Part shown: positions 22,076-33,130 of the stretch, piece by piece | Layout: every line of letters begins with the position of its first letter | How positions within the stretch are numbered: position 1 is the first letter of the stretch | Source: Ianthella basta | Lineage: Eukaryota > Porifera > Demospongiae > Verongiida > Ianthellidae | Direction of reading: 5' to 3' | NCBI GenBank assembly: GCA_964019415.1 | Contig: OZ025868.1 | Coordinates: 15,560,578-15,624,577 of the forward strand | DNA: 64,000 nt | The notes under the pieces: model-generated | What the model was told of the DNA's origin: nothing | Database searches by the model: none | What the model saw: the letters and a program-made list of their open reading frames with translations, nothing else | Translations under genes and position numbers: made by a program

Positions 22076-23480
22076 ACGTATGAAGCATGTCCTGGGAGAC
22101 ACGAGCAGCACTGTAATAGGCACAGGATTTGTAGTTAACTAAGTTCCTGTCACATTGGGGGATCAGCCCCTTCCAATCCTCCCTCTCTTTCACACTCACA
22201 ACGTGACACTAAGTAAACCCACTTTTGCCCATTGTGTGTGAGGCTCTTCTTCACTCTGACTTCATAACTACCACAATATCAAACATGGTCTTCCCTTGTC
22301 TTATGCAAGTTGGCACTATGAGTTCAATAATAATGATAGCCGGCCAACATGGTATGAGACATGGTAAAACTTGCTCCAACGCTCTACTTATCGGATTGCC
22401 ACCGGCACTCAGATCCTAGTCCTTGACCTAGGTATGTAAATCCTCATGCACTATTTAGGTGTATAGGTGTCCTGTGTCGTGCGCTAGGAGCACGCAAAAA
22501 TTTAGTGAAAAGGAGGAGGAGAGTATGAAAAGACAAATGGGGTAAAAGCAGCCTATGATGCTTTTCTCTCATGTGCACTCCAGGCTGGCTTTGGGTGCAC
22601 TGCCATCTTCAATACATCAAATGAAGCCTATCCTTCTATTGTTCTTCACCATTTTGCCAGTTTCACCAAAGCACGCTAATACATTAAGATTGGAGTAGCC
22701 ATTTTTGTTGGGCATGTTCCTAAATAGACGTCACAAGAGTGATATCTGATAAGAACTAGCTGCCATGTGGCAGTGAGCCAACTATATGCAATTGATTGAA
22801 ATATCATTTGGTTAGGGTGCTTAGCATTCACTTTTCCTGTGTATACATGTTTATAGACATTTGCCATTTGGTCTGTGTGGCCGTCATGCTCAAATAGACA
22901 AAACACAGTGTTGCCCGAGGTCTACAGTCGTGATAAGTTCTATAGCTTATCATGAAAGGACCTAACCTCACAGAGATATAGGTGAGTGGATTTGACAAAA
23001 GAGCCCACTTGTCACTATTTGTCGATTGAGTTAGTGGTACTGGGTGGAAGCACAGTAGATGAGCTCTTCGTTGCACTTTGTTTGTTTCAATAGCTGCTCC
23101 CGTTTCCGAGATACGCTCGCTCAAAGTACGAAAATATGCCCGGCGCAATCATGAGAAAATGGCCTGTAACCCTTCCGTTGTTATATCCATAAACATGGTG
23201 ATGGCGTAACAGTTCTTCCTGGTTTGAAGCGCAGGAAAGGACTACGGGTTTCAAACTTGGCCAGGGTGTTGGGACAATACCACTGGTACGAAAGATGCAA
23301 AAAATACAAATATACTCAAAACATCACACGGTTGCATGTTTTCGTCTGTAGTGACACTTTATGCATAGTGACAAGTGGCCCCTTTTGTCTAATCCACTCA
23401 CATATAGTGAAGGAGGTTTGCAGTCACGCATGAATCATGAATAGGATCGAGGTGGGCATGTATGCGTGTAGTTCACTAAC
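22076..23480. other. Duplicated spacer, no gene supported
   Basis: It matches 50365-50620 and 52446-53470. The partner is interrupted at the position equivalent to about 22332 by the 1.8-kb TIR element. Small frames here are not conserved in length between copies. Confidence 0.5.
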
Positions 23481-23487
23481 TGTTGAA

Positions 23488-23675
23488 TGCTGCAGGTCGC
23501 AATTGACTACAGTTGGACAGGTCTTCCAGGTCTTCAGGACAATCCAAACTTAATCATGAGGCACCTCCCTAAAGCTGAGACAAGGAGGAAGTATGAAAAT
23601 GAATTGAAAGTTGGTAGCTATAAGCAAGTAATCAGTTATAACAGCATCCACTGGTTTGACTCTACTTCAAAATGA
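23488..23675 (+). CDS. Possible terminal exon, conserved in both duplicates
   Basis: After an acceptor-like tgctgcag (ending 23495) the plus strand reads VAIDYSWTGLPGLQDNPNLI and then HLPKAETRRKYENELKVGSY before a stop. The frame, length and stop are the same at 53478-53665. Between copies I count seven replacement and two silent changes, so purifying selection is not shown. The family is not recognised. Confidence 0.3.
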
Positions 23676-25130
23676 TGTTTACGGACACGACCACATTGAC
23701 AGAGCTGGGGATTGAGCATGACGACCACAAAACATAACCCCCTTAACACTAATTTAATAGACGGCCCTAAACAAAGTTGTTGTAGAGGTGACCAAAGCCA
23801 AGCTGTTGTAGAGGTGACAGTAGCTATAAGTTGTTGGGGTTGTCACAGGATACTTCCAATTACGTCATTGTACCATATTAGAGTTATACCTGCAAAGTCA
23901 GTTGATCCAATTTCTCTTCCACTGTCACACTGAAAAGGAGCACGAGATTTCACCTTTTGCTATCAATACAATATGAAGTTTATAGGACGTTCTGTGGACA
24001 CTGCATGGCTGAGATACAGCCCACAGCGGCTGATAATTGGCAGGCTACATACGAATTGCAGCAATCTGACTCAGATAGCTACAATGCTTTGAATTCAATC
24101 CCTCTGGGGAGCAAATCTGCCAAGTAGCTATATATGTAACGCTAGTCACTCCCACACGAGATGTGTTCAGTTGTAAGGTCCACTGTCTGTGAGGTGGTGT
24201 GAATGAACTTCGCAGTGCTATAGGGCGCCGTGATGGGGTTCCTATCCCAGCCCAGGTCCACCAACTCGTCACTCGTCCCCCAACACCCATCGCCACGACA
24301 CACTTACCCAGCTCACCTTCAACTGATCCACTGTCTATGGCTAGCTGAGCGCGAGGGCGCAAGGTCGAACACCACTTTCAGCGGAGACTGTGTTGCGATC
24401 AGATTACACCGTCGCTCGTTCTATCACGTCTTCGCGTGCACAAAGAAGATGGACCTAGAAGTAGCTCTATTGCATTCAGTCATACACCAAAACGTAAGAC
24501 GCAAAAGACCGCTCTGTCCTCAGTAGCAAAGAGATCTGTTTCAATAGGTGTCCTTCGCCCTTCAGGCGCCCCACCCAGTTGTCTTCTGACGTCACTCTCC
24601 AAATTAGGAGATCTGCTCACGTGCACACTTGATCCCATGCATGCAATTTATATTGGATTTGGACATGTTTTAAGCTAATTTCATTACAACTGTGTGACTA
24701 TACCACATAGGGTTTCTATGCATATTATATATATATAGCTAGCTAGTCCTGACTGAGTTTGTGCTTTCTCTCAATAGTGACCACAGTATTGGAAATACAA
24801 TAGACTTAACTAAGCACATAGCTACAAGAATCAATCAATGTACTTGTCCAACACTTTATTCACACAATCAAGAGAAAGCGCAAAGCTTAAGTCAATCGGG
24901 ACTAGAAGCCCTAGAACCACTAAAGATATCTCCTCAACCATACACATAGTATGTCCAGCTGACTGCTATAAAGAAAGGTGGTTGAGATGGCTAGCTAAAA
25001 GTGTCTCCGACCACATGAGACATGTGATGAGTGTGCAGTCTCATTAGTGAGATGATGCAGAATGTGTGCAGTGTCTTGGCTGTCTTCTTCTCTGTCTCTC
25101 AAATACCTGCTCACAACTGACAGTGGACCT
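23676..25130. other. Duplicated spacer, no gene supported
   Basis: It matches 53666-55115. It contains the CRE plus CArG pair (24587-24608) and a GC-rich gagcgcgagggcgcaagg segment. Minus frames around 24050-24360 differ in frame between copies and are not called. Confidence 0.45.
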
Positions 25131-25134
25131 ACAG

Positions 25135-25641
25135 TTAACAGGAGCAGAGGGGTGGGGCAATATGAGCAGGGAGGGGTGGGGCAATAGGAGCAGGGAGGGG
25201 CGGGGCAATATGAGCAGAGAGGGGTGGGGCAATAGGAGCAGGGAGGGGTGGGGCAATATGAGCAGGGAGGGGTGGGGCAATATGAGCAGGGAGAGGTGGG
25301 GCAATATGAGCAGGGAGGGGTGGGGCAATATGAGCAGGGAGGGGTGGGGCAATATGAGTAGGGAGGGGTGGGGCAATATGAGCAGGGAGGGGTGGGGCAA
25401 TATGAGCAGGGAGGGGTGGGGCATAGTGAGCAGGGAGGGGTGGGGCAATATGAGCAGGGAGAGGTGGGGCAATATGAGCAGGGAGGGGTGGGGTAATATG
25501 AGCAGGGAGGGGTGGGGCAATATGAGCAGGGAGGGGTGGGGCAATATGAGCAGGGAGGGGTGGGACAATATGAGCAGGGAGGGGTGGGGCAATATGAGCA
25601 GGGAGGGGTGGGGCAATATGAGCAGGGAGGGGTGGGGCAAT
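25135..25641. repeat. G-rich minisatellite, 24-bp unit, about 21 copies
   Basis: The unit is gagcagggaggggtggggcaatat with few variants. As the unit is 8 codons, all six frames stay open, giving false ORFs (MSREGWGN on plus, LLILPHPS on minus). Runs of GGG/GGGG every few bases suit G-quadruplex formation. The partner array is at 55118-55954 with about 35 units. Confidence 0.97.
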
Positions 25642-25852
25642 TGATGGTGTAATGTATACTTATTCATAGTAAGATTACATCAGAAAGGGTTGGTTCTCTA
25701 ATACCAGCTTCACAACAGGGTTGAAAACCTTGCCGACATTTCGACCAGATGCTCTGGTCTTCTTCTTTGCCCTGAGCCAGCTGAGAAGCCCTCACTTCAA
25801 GATTACACTATACTACACACACTGCAAGTTAATACTAGCAATTGTTACTGCA

Positions 25853-25940
<88 letters not shown>
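25853..25940. repeat. (CA)n microsatellite
   Basis: An uninterrupted CA run of about 88 bp with no counterpart in the 56-kb paralogous flank at the same place. Confidence 0.97.
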
Positions 25941-25941
<1 letters not shown>

Positions 25942-27225
25942 GCATGTGGGTTATGGCACCTATGTAAACAATGTGGCTTCGCGCGGCCAATTTTTTACCT
26001 TCGTATTCTCCCTTCTTTCTCCTAGAGTTAAGACCAGAACAAGCTAAGCTATACATGAAACTGTAGCTGTGACAGTTTCCTAGACGGAGAATCGCGGCCG
26101 AGGACAGTACATCTAAAAGCGCACTCAATCGCTGTGTAGGAGTCGGTGGAGAGACTGAGAGCGGATTACAGGGCATAGAACAGTACGCAGTCACACGATC
26201 TAACTTTTCCATGTGTCCGCAGTTGAAAAACGAATCCATTGGAGAGTTATGTTGGGAAAACCACTTTCCTTCTTCGCGGTCGAAGCTTTCGCACATAATA
26301 ACTCACGATAGAAAACTGGTATCAAAAGCGGACACATGGAAAAGTTAGAAAACATCTTTACCATCACACCTCTACCTTCGTTGTGAAACATTCGGCTGTT
26401 CTGACGTCCCACACGGCGGTTTACCGAAGAAACCCATTTTGCCTCCTCCAACAGCTAGAGTCACATGATGCTCTCGTGACTTCCTGTCTCAGTGGGTAGG
26501 CGTAACATACGTCAACGAAATGGCGACCGTGGGATACTCAACTTACCGTGATGTCTTGCGCCGCGCGTGGCCTACTTCGTTTTCCATATATACAAGAAAT
26601 GGACTTCTGCTTACCTGCTCCGGTATCTAACTTGTCGTTTCGCCTCTACGTCTTGTACCAGATGTTACATTCCTAGACGATGGCGTGACGTAATCAATTG
26701 AGGCAGCCCTGGCACGCGCACATCACGCGGTGTCACATGCGTAACTAGGGTAACGTAGAAGAATGCGCTGAAACCGCACGGTCCAAGCTTGTGTAAACAA
26801 AGCTGCCATAACCCACATGCGACACACACACACACACACACACACTCCCCCCAATACAGTAGCAATGTCATATGAACAGCTCAACATAGCCCATCATAAC
26901 ACGTATGTGCTTGGCCACTTACTGTAAACAGAACATACATACATCTACATATAGGCCATGACAATAAGGCTATGTCTAAGGGCTTGTACAGAGCTTCACT
27001 GCCAGATACTGCAATCACTGATGGCATACCAGCTGTATACACTGAGTGTGATGGCCCCATCTTCCCCCTCACCCTCACCCTTCCCCTCACACAGCCTCTT
27101 TGATACTGATTGAGTTTAGTGTAGCTGTGTTATGGCTCAAGACGACCAGTGATGATCTCTTCTAACTACACAAGTGAGGACGGGAGGGAGGTAGACACTG
27201 AGCAACCAACACATGCACAAGTACT
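25941..27225. other. CpG-richer single-copy stretch, possible promoter region
   Basis: From about 26080 to 26800 CG dinucleotides are commoner than in neighbouring DNA. Two candidate first-exon signals are seen. On the plus strand there is an ATG at 26520 (MATVGYSTYRDVLRR...) that stops without clear splicing. On the minus strand an MGFFGKPP start near 26433 runs about 20 codons to a GTAGAG donor-like site. A minus donor (gagcaggtaagc) lies near 26617-26628. A short CA run is at 26821-26845. None is strong enough to call as a gene. Confidence 0.3.
26201..26347. repeat. 20-bp perfect inverted repeat, 107-bp loop
   Basis: taacttttccatgtgtccgc at 26201-26220 and its exact reverse complement at 26328-26347. 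No flanking TA duplication is evident. It could be a small palindromic element or a stem-loop. Confidence 0.75.
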
Positions 27226-27227
27226 AT

Positions 27228-27716
27228 GACACTGTACACCTCTCACTGTACGCCTCTCACTGTACACCTCTCACTGTTCACCTCTCACTGTACACCTCTC
27301 ACTGTACACCTCTCACTGTACACCTCTCACTGTACGCCTCTCACTGTACACCCCTCACTCCACACCTCTCACTGTACGCCTCTCACTGTACGCCTCTCAC
27401 TGTACGCCTCTCACTGTACGCCTCTCACTGTACACCTCTCACTGTACACCTCTCACTGTACACCTCTCACTGTACACCTCTCACAGTACACCTCTCATTG
27501 TACACCTCTCACAGTACGCCTCTCACTGTATGCCTCTCACTGTACGCCTGTCACTGTACGCCTCTCACTGTACGCCTTTCACTGTACACCTCTCACTGTA
27601 CACCTCTCACTGTACACCTCTCACTGTTCACCTCTCACTGTACACCTTCCACTGTACACCTCTCACTGTACACCTCTCACTGTTCACCTCTCACTGTACA
27701 CCTTCCACTGTGGTTT
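27228..27716. repeat. Minisatellite, 15-bp unit, about 32 copies
   Basis: The unit is ctctcactgtacacc with variants (tgtacgcc, tgttcacc). Long frames in all three plus registers (SLYTSHCTPLTVH) follow from the unit length of five codons and are not genes. Confidence 0.95.
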
Positions 27717-27904
27717 ATAGGGTACATAATTATTAGCTAAACTCTCAAGATCGTGTGCATGCACACACACACAGTTCATTACCTTATTAAGGAAGTGTGT
27801 CTTCAAACTGTCAAACCACAGAAATTAATATAACTTCCAGATCCCCCAGTCTGTGTATTGCTTCGCTGCTGCTCACACGCACTCACAATGCATGCATTAC
27901 TCAG

Positions 27905-28020
27905 AAATGGCTCTCGCTTGGGGACACACGGTGGTGGGAGAGGCCGATGTTAGTCAGCACAGCATCCAGCTGGTTGCAAGCAGCTGACAGATATGCCTCA
28001 GTGGAGGGAGGGGCTGGGGA
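27905..28020 (-). pseudogene. Truncated SIK-like C-terminal exon (copy B)
   Basis: The minus strand matches 12885-13003 (STEAYLSAACNQLDAVLTNI then HHRVSPSE) but breaks after SPSE into unrelated sequence with an early stop. The last about 48 residues of the full exon are missing. Confidence 0.6.
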
Positions 28021-28273
28021 GGAGAGGGAGGAGGGGACAGTGGGTAACCTGCTAAAAGGAGTACTGAAGAGTCAAGATGATAAAGATGGGGCTGTGACTC
28101 TAACTACATGCCTGTCCAGTGAGTACAAGGGAGTCAATGAACCACTGTCACACACCACACACACCTTCAGGGACCAAAGGAGGAGGAGTCCAACCTAGGA
28201 ATGGAAATTATAGGTGTACCACTGGGGGCAGGTCCTGGATGAGGAGGAGGGACCTCCTCATCCACTGGGAGTC

Positions 28274-28313
28274 AATGGACATCAAAGTCATTGTACATCT
28301 TATCCTCAACAGC
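28274..28313 (-). pseudogene. SIK UBA second-half exon, truncated after NDF (copy B)
   Basis: It reads AVEDKMYNDF, then DVH and a stop, because UBA sequence is replaced by unrelated DNA at the same breakpoint as in copy A (near 233-250). Copies A and B therefore derive from one already truncated ancestor. Confidence 0.65.
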
Positions 28314-28460
28314 CTATGTGAAGATCAAGAGGGAGAGAAAGTGAAGGGTAGCACAAAGGGCCATTATACAATACAGTCTACAAACTTACTACCATCATGC
28401 ACTCTCCCTCCAAATCCCTTCTTTTTCACTTTACTGCCCTCTCTTCACACTCCAGCTCAC

Positions 28461-28708
28461 CCTCTTCACTCTGTTCACATCTAGTCCCAACTGTTGAACA
28501 GCCACCAGCACAGGCTCACACCACTGCACCATACCGTTGTCCTCGTACACCTGCATGCGTTGCTCCATTTCTTTCCTTGGTTCTCCCTCCCCGCTCACAG
28601 CCCCGCCCTTTCTCTCAGCTGTCATCCACTTGTGTATGAGCACCTTGCTGAGAGGCTGCCTCTTAGCAGGGTTAGTCACCATCATGTGTCAGATAGGTTG
28701 CTCACACT
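28461..28708 (-). pseudogene. SIK: SIK-like kinase end plus UBA first half (copy B)
   Basis: The acceptor tttcag is intact and the exon enters in phase 1 as (E)CEQPI. One in-frame TGA stands where the family has Arg of IRRM. After it the frame is open through MVTNPAKRQPLSKVLIHKWM and CEPVLVAVQQLGLDVNRVKR to a GTGAGC donor. Apart from the stop it is the best-preserved copy of this exon in the window. Confidence 0.75.
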
Positions 28709-28899
28709 CTGAAAGGATAAGAGCCCTATGTACATGAGATAAGAGCCCAGATTGTAAAATAAGAGCCTGGTACCACTATAGTGGGATAGCAGCCAATAAT
28801 TCTTGCAATAAGAGCCCAGGCTGTTAAAGAGGAAGGTCTAACAAGCAAAGAGCCCAACAGAGAGGGACCGCAGATCTGTAAGAGACACAACATTGGCTA

Positions 28900-29088
<189 letters not shown>

Positions 29089-29240
29089 TCACACCTCTTC
29101 CACTTCACATGCAATACAATAGCGAAGAACAATGAAGTGAATACCAACTCACACACTATTCCCCATGCACTCCATCTTACCTCACTTCTCTCCTGACTCC
29201 ACCCCCTTCAGTAGTGGGTTAGGTGTTACGTAGGACAGCA

Positions 29241-29520
29241 GGCAGTGCCCTCAATAGAGAGGTGATTTCTGAACAGTGGAACCTGTCTATTCCAGGCAGT
29301 GCCCTCATTAGAGAGGTGATTTCTGAACAATGGAACCTGTCTATTCCAGGAAGTGCCCTCATTAGAGAGGTGGTTTCTGAACAGTGGAACCTGTCTATTC
29401 CAGGCGGTGCCCTCATTAGAGAGGTGATTTCTGAACAGTGGAACCTGTCTATTCCAGGCAGTGCCCTCAATAGGGAGGTGATTTCTGAACAGTGGAACCT
29501 GTCTATTCCAGGAAGTGCAA
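29241..29520. repeat. Minisatellite, 54-bp unit, about 5 copies
   Basis: The same unit and copy number as 1201-1480, with independent point changes in individual units. Confidence 0.9.
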
Positions 29521-29889
29521 ACTCTATTCCAGAAAGAAGACTCTCTCTCATACGACTGTCAGCTGACACAGGGGGTAGTCAGCCATCTCCTCCACTCGAC
29601 TTAGTCATACAGTGGAGAAGAGAGGAGATCGTGAAGTGATACAACACACAGTACTGTCAGTGTGACATGGACACACAAATACACACACACCTTCAATCAG
29701 AGAACACATTGCAGGTCTCAAAGAGTGGACGGAGGGAGAAGTCCACAGGTACAAACATGAGAAAATGCAGTCATGTGACTGTCACATGATGTGGAGTTGT
29801 AGCCATCTGACTCCACCACTCCACTTAGTCACCTACGTATGGTAGAGAGGAGAAGAGATACGCAGTGGTACACGACACTACTGTCAGTA

Positions 29890-29913
29890 GACACACACAC
29901 ACACACGCACACA

Positions 29914-30008
<95 letters not shown>
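29890..30008. repeat. (CA)n microsatellite
   Basis: About 119 bp of CA with early CG variants (gcacacacgcgc). Paralogous to 1850-1974. Confidence 0.97.
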
Positions 30009-30009
<1 letters not shown>

Positions 30010-30224
30010 ACTCACATACATTTGTCACTCAGCCAACTGTTAGCACACTCCACCTTATGACGTTACTAAAAGTAATCTAGCATGCCAGACCCTCTCCACT
30101 TGCACACACTCCCTGTATACAACAGTGGCAATGGGCACTGCAGACACTCCATGTAGGCAACTATAGCACACTCACTTCTAGTACATACCAAACATTGACA
30201 TTGATGCATCTTAGGATACCACAC

Positions 30225-30380
30225 AATGTCTCCTTGCTCCTCCTATGTCCTCTCCAATTCCTCCTTTCTCCCTTCTCTCCCTCCCTTTCCCCTCCCCCTC
30301 CTCCTTTTTTCTCCTGTACTCCCCTCCCCTCCCCTCCTTCCCCCTCCCCTCCTGTTCCCCTCCTCCCTCCCTCCCTCACT
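30225..30380. repeat. Homopyrimidine/homopurine tract
   Basis: About 150 bp of almost pure C/T on the plus strand, placed where the upstream part of the SIK UBA exon's intron would be on the minus strand. Such tracts can form triplex DNA. Its length makes the overlapping frames spurious. Confidence 0.85.
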
Positions 30381-30606
30381 AGTAATCTCTATAGGGCTTC
30401 TCCTCAACTCCTCCCCTGGACCCATTGCCCCTCCCTCCATCAATAGTGAGCCAACCATTGCAGTGGGGTGGGCAGTACTTGGGTCAACGACAATGCGGGG
30501 TGGCTGCAACATTGTCGGCAGGCTGGGTCGCCTAGCAACAAGCTTCCCCTTGGACCACTGCTCAAGTAGCATGTAGTAGATAGCAGCAAAGTCATTGTAC
30601 ATCTTA
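30381..30606 (-). pseudogene. SIK: SIK UBA second-half exon, frame intact (copy C)
   Basis: After the acceptor cacatag the strand reads AVEDKMYNDFAAIYYMLLEQ, WSKGKLVARRPSLPTMLQPP, then RIVVDPSTAHPTAMVGSLLM. This is the only copy with the UBA exon in frame throughout: it has the base missing at 15861 and 44151. It ends near 30381 at the homopurine tract. The upstream kinase-end exon (30840-30965) is decayed, so the copy as a whole is incomplete. Confidence 0.72.
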
Positions 30607-30829
30607 TCCTCAACAGCCTATGTGAAGATCAAGAGGGAGAGAAAGTGAAGAGTAGCACAAAGGGCTATTCTAGCATACAGTCTACACTCTTACTGTCTTC
30701 ATGCACTCTCCCTCCAAAGGTAGCACAAAGGGGTATTATACAATACAGATAACAAACCTACTACCATCATGCACTCTCCCTCCAAACCCCTTCTTCTTTC
30801 TCACTGCATGCTCTCGCTACACACTCCAG

Positions 30830-30970
30830 CTCACCCTCTTAACTTCATTGAACGCATCTGCATGCGTCGCTCCATTTCTTTTCTTGGCTCTTCCTCCCCG
30901 CCCCCAGCCCCACCCTTCCTCCCAGCCATCATCCACTTGTGTGTGAGCACCACGGCCAGAGGCTGACACA
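30830..30970 (-). pseudogene. SIK kinase-end remnant (copy C)
   Basis: QPLAVVLTHKWMMAGRKGG is readable on the minus strand, then the frame is lost. It is the same truncated form as at 16120-16260 and 44412-44552. Adjacent 30700-30780 duplicates part of its own flank (caaaggtagcacaaaggg). Confidence 0.55.
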
Positions 30971-31348
30971 TTGTACAAGGTCCACAAACTACATCTGGGC
31001 TATCTCAACTGCTGCATCATTTGATTCAAATGTTTTCAGCAGTAAAGGGGTGGGGTCCTCAGAGGGTGTGGTCAATAGGGTGGTGTCAGTAGGGGATGTT
31101 ACTAAAGAGTTCATTGGTGGTAGTAACCAATCTTGTCTGCTAGACTATTCAATGGAGTGAGGTCTGAAGTGCATACCATATCCACACACCGGAGGTGGTG
31201 AGCATGAGACAAATGAAACCAAGAGAATTGTAAATGGCTGAGAGGACATGACACTGCAGTCACATGTTCCATCTGGAATAGTGAGAGGAGGGAACAAGAA
31301 CCGAGTGCACAAGTGTGTACAATCAATCATGCAAACCCACACCACATC

Positions 31349-31390
<42 letters not shown>

Positions 31391-31400
31391 CACACACACA
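31349..31400. repeat. (CA)n microsatellite
   Basis: A CA run with an aaaa interruption near its end. Confidence 0.95.
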
Positions 31401-31454
31401 AAACAGACCACACAGAGAGTGACACAACTCACTCAATTCTACTCACCATCAAGT

Positions 31455-31885
31455 GCGCACTCTCCCATCACAGCTACACTGCTGGCTACTGCGCACTCTC
31501 CCATCACAGCTACACTGATGGCTACTGTGCACTCTCCCATCACAGCTGCACTGCTGGCTACTGTGCACTCTCCCATCACAGCTGCACTGCCGGCTACTGT
31601 GCGCTCTCCCATCACAGCTGCACTGCCGGCTACTGTGTACCCTCCCATCACAGTTGCACTGCTGGCTACTGTGCACTCTCCCATCACAGCTGCACTGCTG
31701 GCTACTGTGCACTTTCCCATCACAGCTGCACTGCTGGCTACTGTGCACTCTCCCATCACAGCTGTACTGCAGGCTACTGTGCACTCTCCCATCACAGCTG
31801 CACTGCTGGCTACTGTGCACTCTCCCATCACAGCTACACTGCTGGCTACTGGTGCACTCTCCCATCACAGCTGCACTACTGGCTG
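31455..31885. repeat. Minisatellite, 36-bp unit, about 12 copies
   Basis: The unit is centred on catcacagctgcactgctgg followed by ctactgtgcactctcc. It is a multiple of three, so it opens frames on both strands (minus: MGECTVASSAAV). It lies just downstream of the AlbA_2 fragments and occurs once in the window. Confidence 0.95.
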
Positions 31886-31938
31886 CTGGTGTACTGTCAG
31901 TTCACATGTGAGCAGTCACTCTCAAAGCTCCATACCTC

Positions 31939-32483
31939 TCACTTCACATGCTTGGCATCCTTGAATCTCTCCACCAACATGTCTGCAGGCATTGGCTCAC
32001 TGTTGGCTCCTTGTCGGTAGTAAGCAACAGTTTTGTCGCAAGAAAGGAGAGCAACTTTATCATGCGGAGTCACACATATGTCAAAGCGCCACCATTCGGT
32101 TGGCTCTCCCAAGCTGTTCAGGAGGTGCACTGATTGAATCTGCCCAAACAAACCGCAGCTGGACTGCTGGATAGAACATACTCCTGCAGTAGTTGACCAA
32201 CCTAAGTTGGCAGCTAATCATCAACAGAAAACATGCATGTTGGTTGAGGTCCAGTCCCTCCTCTACTGCGCATGTGTTGTTCTGGTCTGCATGCACACAC
32301 ATCTGTAGAGCCCACAGGGACCACTCCATCAACATGTCTACAAGCATTGTATGGTTCACTGTTGGCTACAGCATGGCGGAAATCAATAAAAATGTTGGAA
32401 GACATTTGTGTAAAGTTCGTTGAGTTCTTGAATATTCTCAGTGGCCTTGTAATACTTGCCGTGACATAGTTTAATCCTTCCAA
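31939..32483 (-). pseudogene. Decayed AlbA_2 (Schlafen-type) C-terminal fragments
   Basis: 31939-32151 reads GEPTEWWRFDICVTPHDKVA and YYRQGANSEPMPADMLVERF before a stop, aligning with the WRFDIVVKP and YHRVGPQTVRM parts of gene 3. Further upstream HAVANSEPYNACRHVDG and VEEGLDLNQ are repeats of the same region in shifted frames. The pieces look like a tandemly duplicated, frameshifted relic. Confidence 0.6.
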
Positions 32484-32509
32484 ATGTCACATGACACTTC
32501 TAGTACCCG

Positions 32510-32967
32510 TGAGGTAACTGGCCTGCAGGCTCAGCTCTGACTCTCTGCACCAACTCAGCAGTAGTCATGCGCACGTTTCTGGGTCCCTGACAGTAGTATA
32601 CGTGTATGCAGTACTATTTGAGAATAACAACTGTTTTGTGTGATTTCGTGACAATGTCAAAGTGCTACTGACTGGTTAGCTTGGGCTTGTCATTTCAGAC
32701 GTTGACTGGTTAAAAGTGCAGAAAATGTGAATCAACTGGAGGCCAGAAGTTCTTCAGCACCTCGCCAACCGCCATTCTCAGCTGGTCGATGACATGGTTC
32801 TGCTCAAGGTCCAGCCCCACCTCCACCATGCCATCGTCATGGATACCAAAGTGTATGCTGCCTCCAGTGGGGTAGTTCAGCATAGTGTTGATCCCTCTTC
32901 TACAAGTATCAATAGCGGCCCTCTTGACAATGCCACTCATGCTGTTCATTAGGGAGTTGATGTGCAT
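32510..32967 (-). pseudogene. AlbA_2 domain pseudogene with in-frame stops
   Basis: It reads RRGINTMLNYPTGGSIHFGI, then DDGMVEVGLDLEQNHVIDQL and VGEVLKNFWPPVDS, colinear with gene 3. Beyond 32712 the same frame continues recognisably (HFDIVTKS, GPRNVRMT) but with four stops. No frameshift is needed to follow the homology, so this is a fairly recent loss. It lies about 160 bp downstream of gene 3. Confidence 0.75.
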
Positions 32968-33130
32968 ACGATTGCAGCACGGGTCCCATACAATATATAT
33001 TGTAATGATACAACGTTTGCTGTAGCTTAGTATATAAGACTTGCTTAAAATAAGTTAGTCCCTTCCAGATCAATACCACATGCCATAACAGTGTAACAAC
33101 TACAGACACCAGCTAGTCCCTCTTCACTGC

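Larger units (their letters stand above)
11975..25642. repeat. Segmental duplication copy L (partner 40690-55955)
   Basis: Long stretches match the partner at very high identity, for example 13750-17950 against 42045-46010 at an offset of about 28290. Both contain the SIK 3' fragment, an ANK-DEATH-CARD gene and a terminal 24-bp minisatellite. Differences are insertions in one copy, replacement of the ANK gene body, and scattered substitutions. Confidence 0.9.

Noticed and set aside
21528..22142. 204-aa plus ORF, P/S-rich
   Set aside because: Crosses from a copy-specific insertion into duplicated spacer; no homology, no splice sites and a poly-C run.
25044..25667. Long ORFs of about 200 aa on both strands
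   Set aside because: They are products of the 24-bp tandem repeat; no stops can arise because the unit is eight codons without a stop in several frames.
26200..26451. Minus ORF starting MEEAKWVSSVNRR and the MGFFGKPP start
   Set aside because: Short, no conserved domain, and overlapping alternatives; kept only as a weak promoter-region remark.
27213..27740. Three overlapping plus ORFs of 68-175 aa
   Set aside because: A 15-bp repeat read in three registers.
31248..32020. 235-238-aa ORFs over the 36-bp repeat
   Set aside because: Repeat-driven open frames on both strands; composition only reflects the unit.
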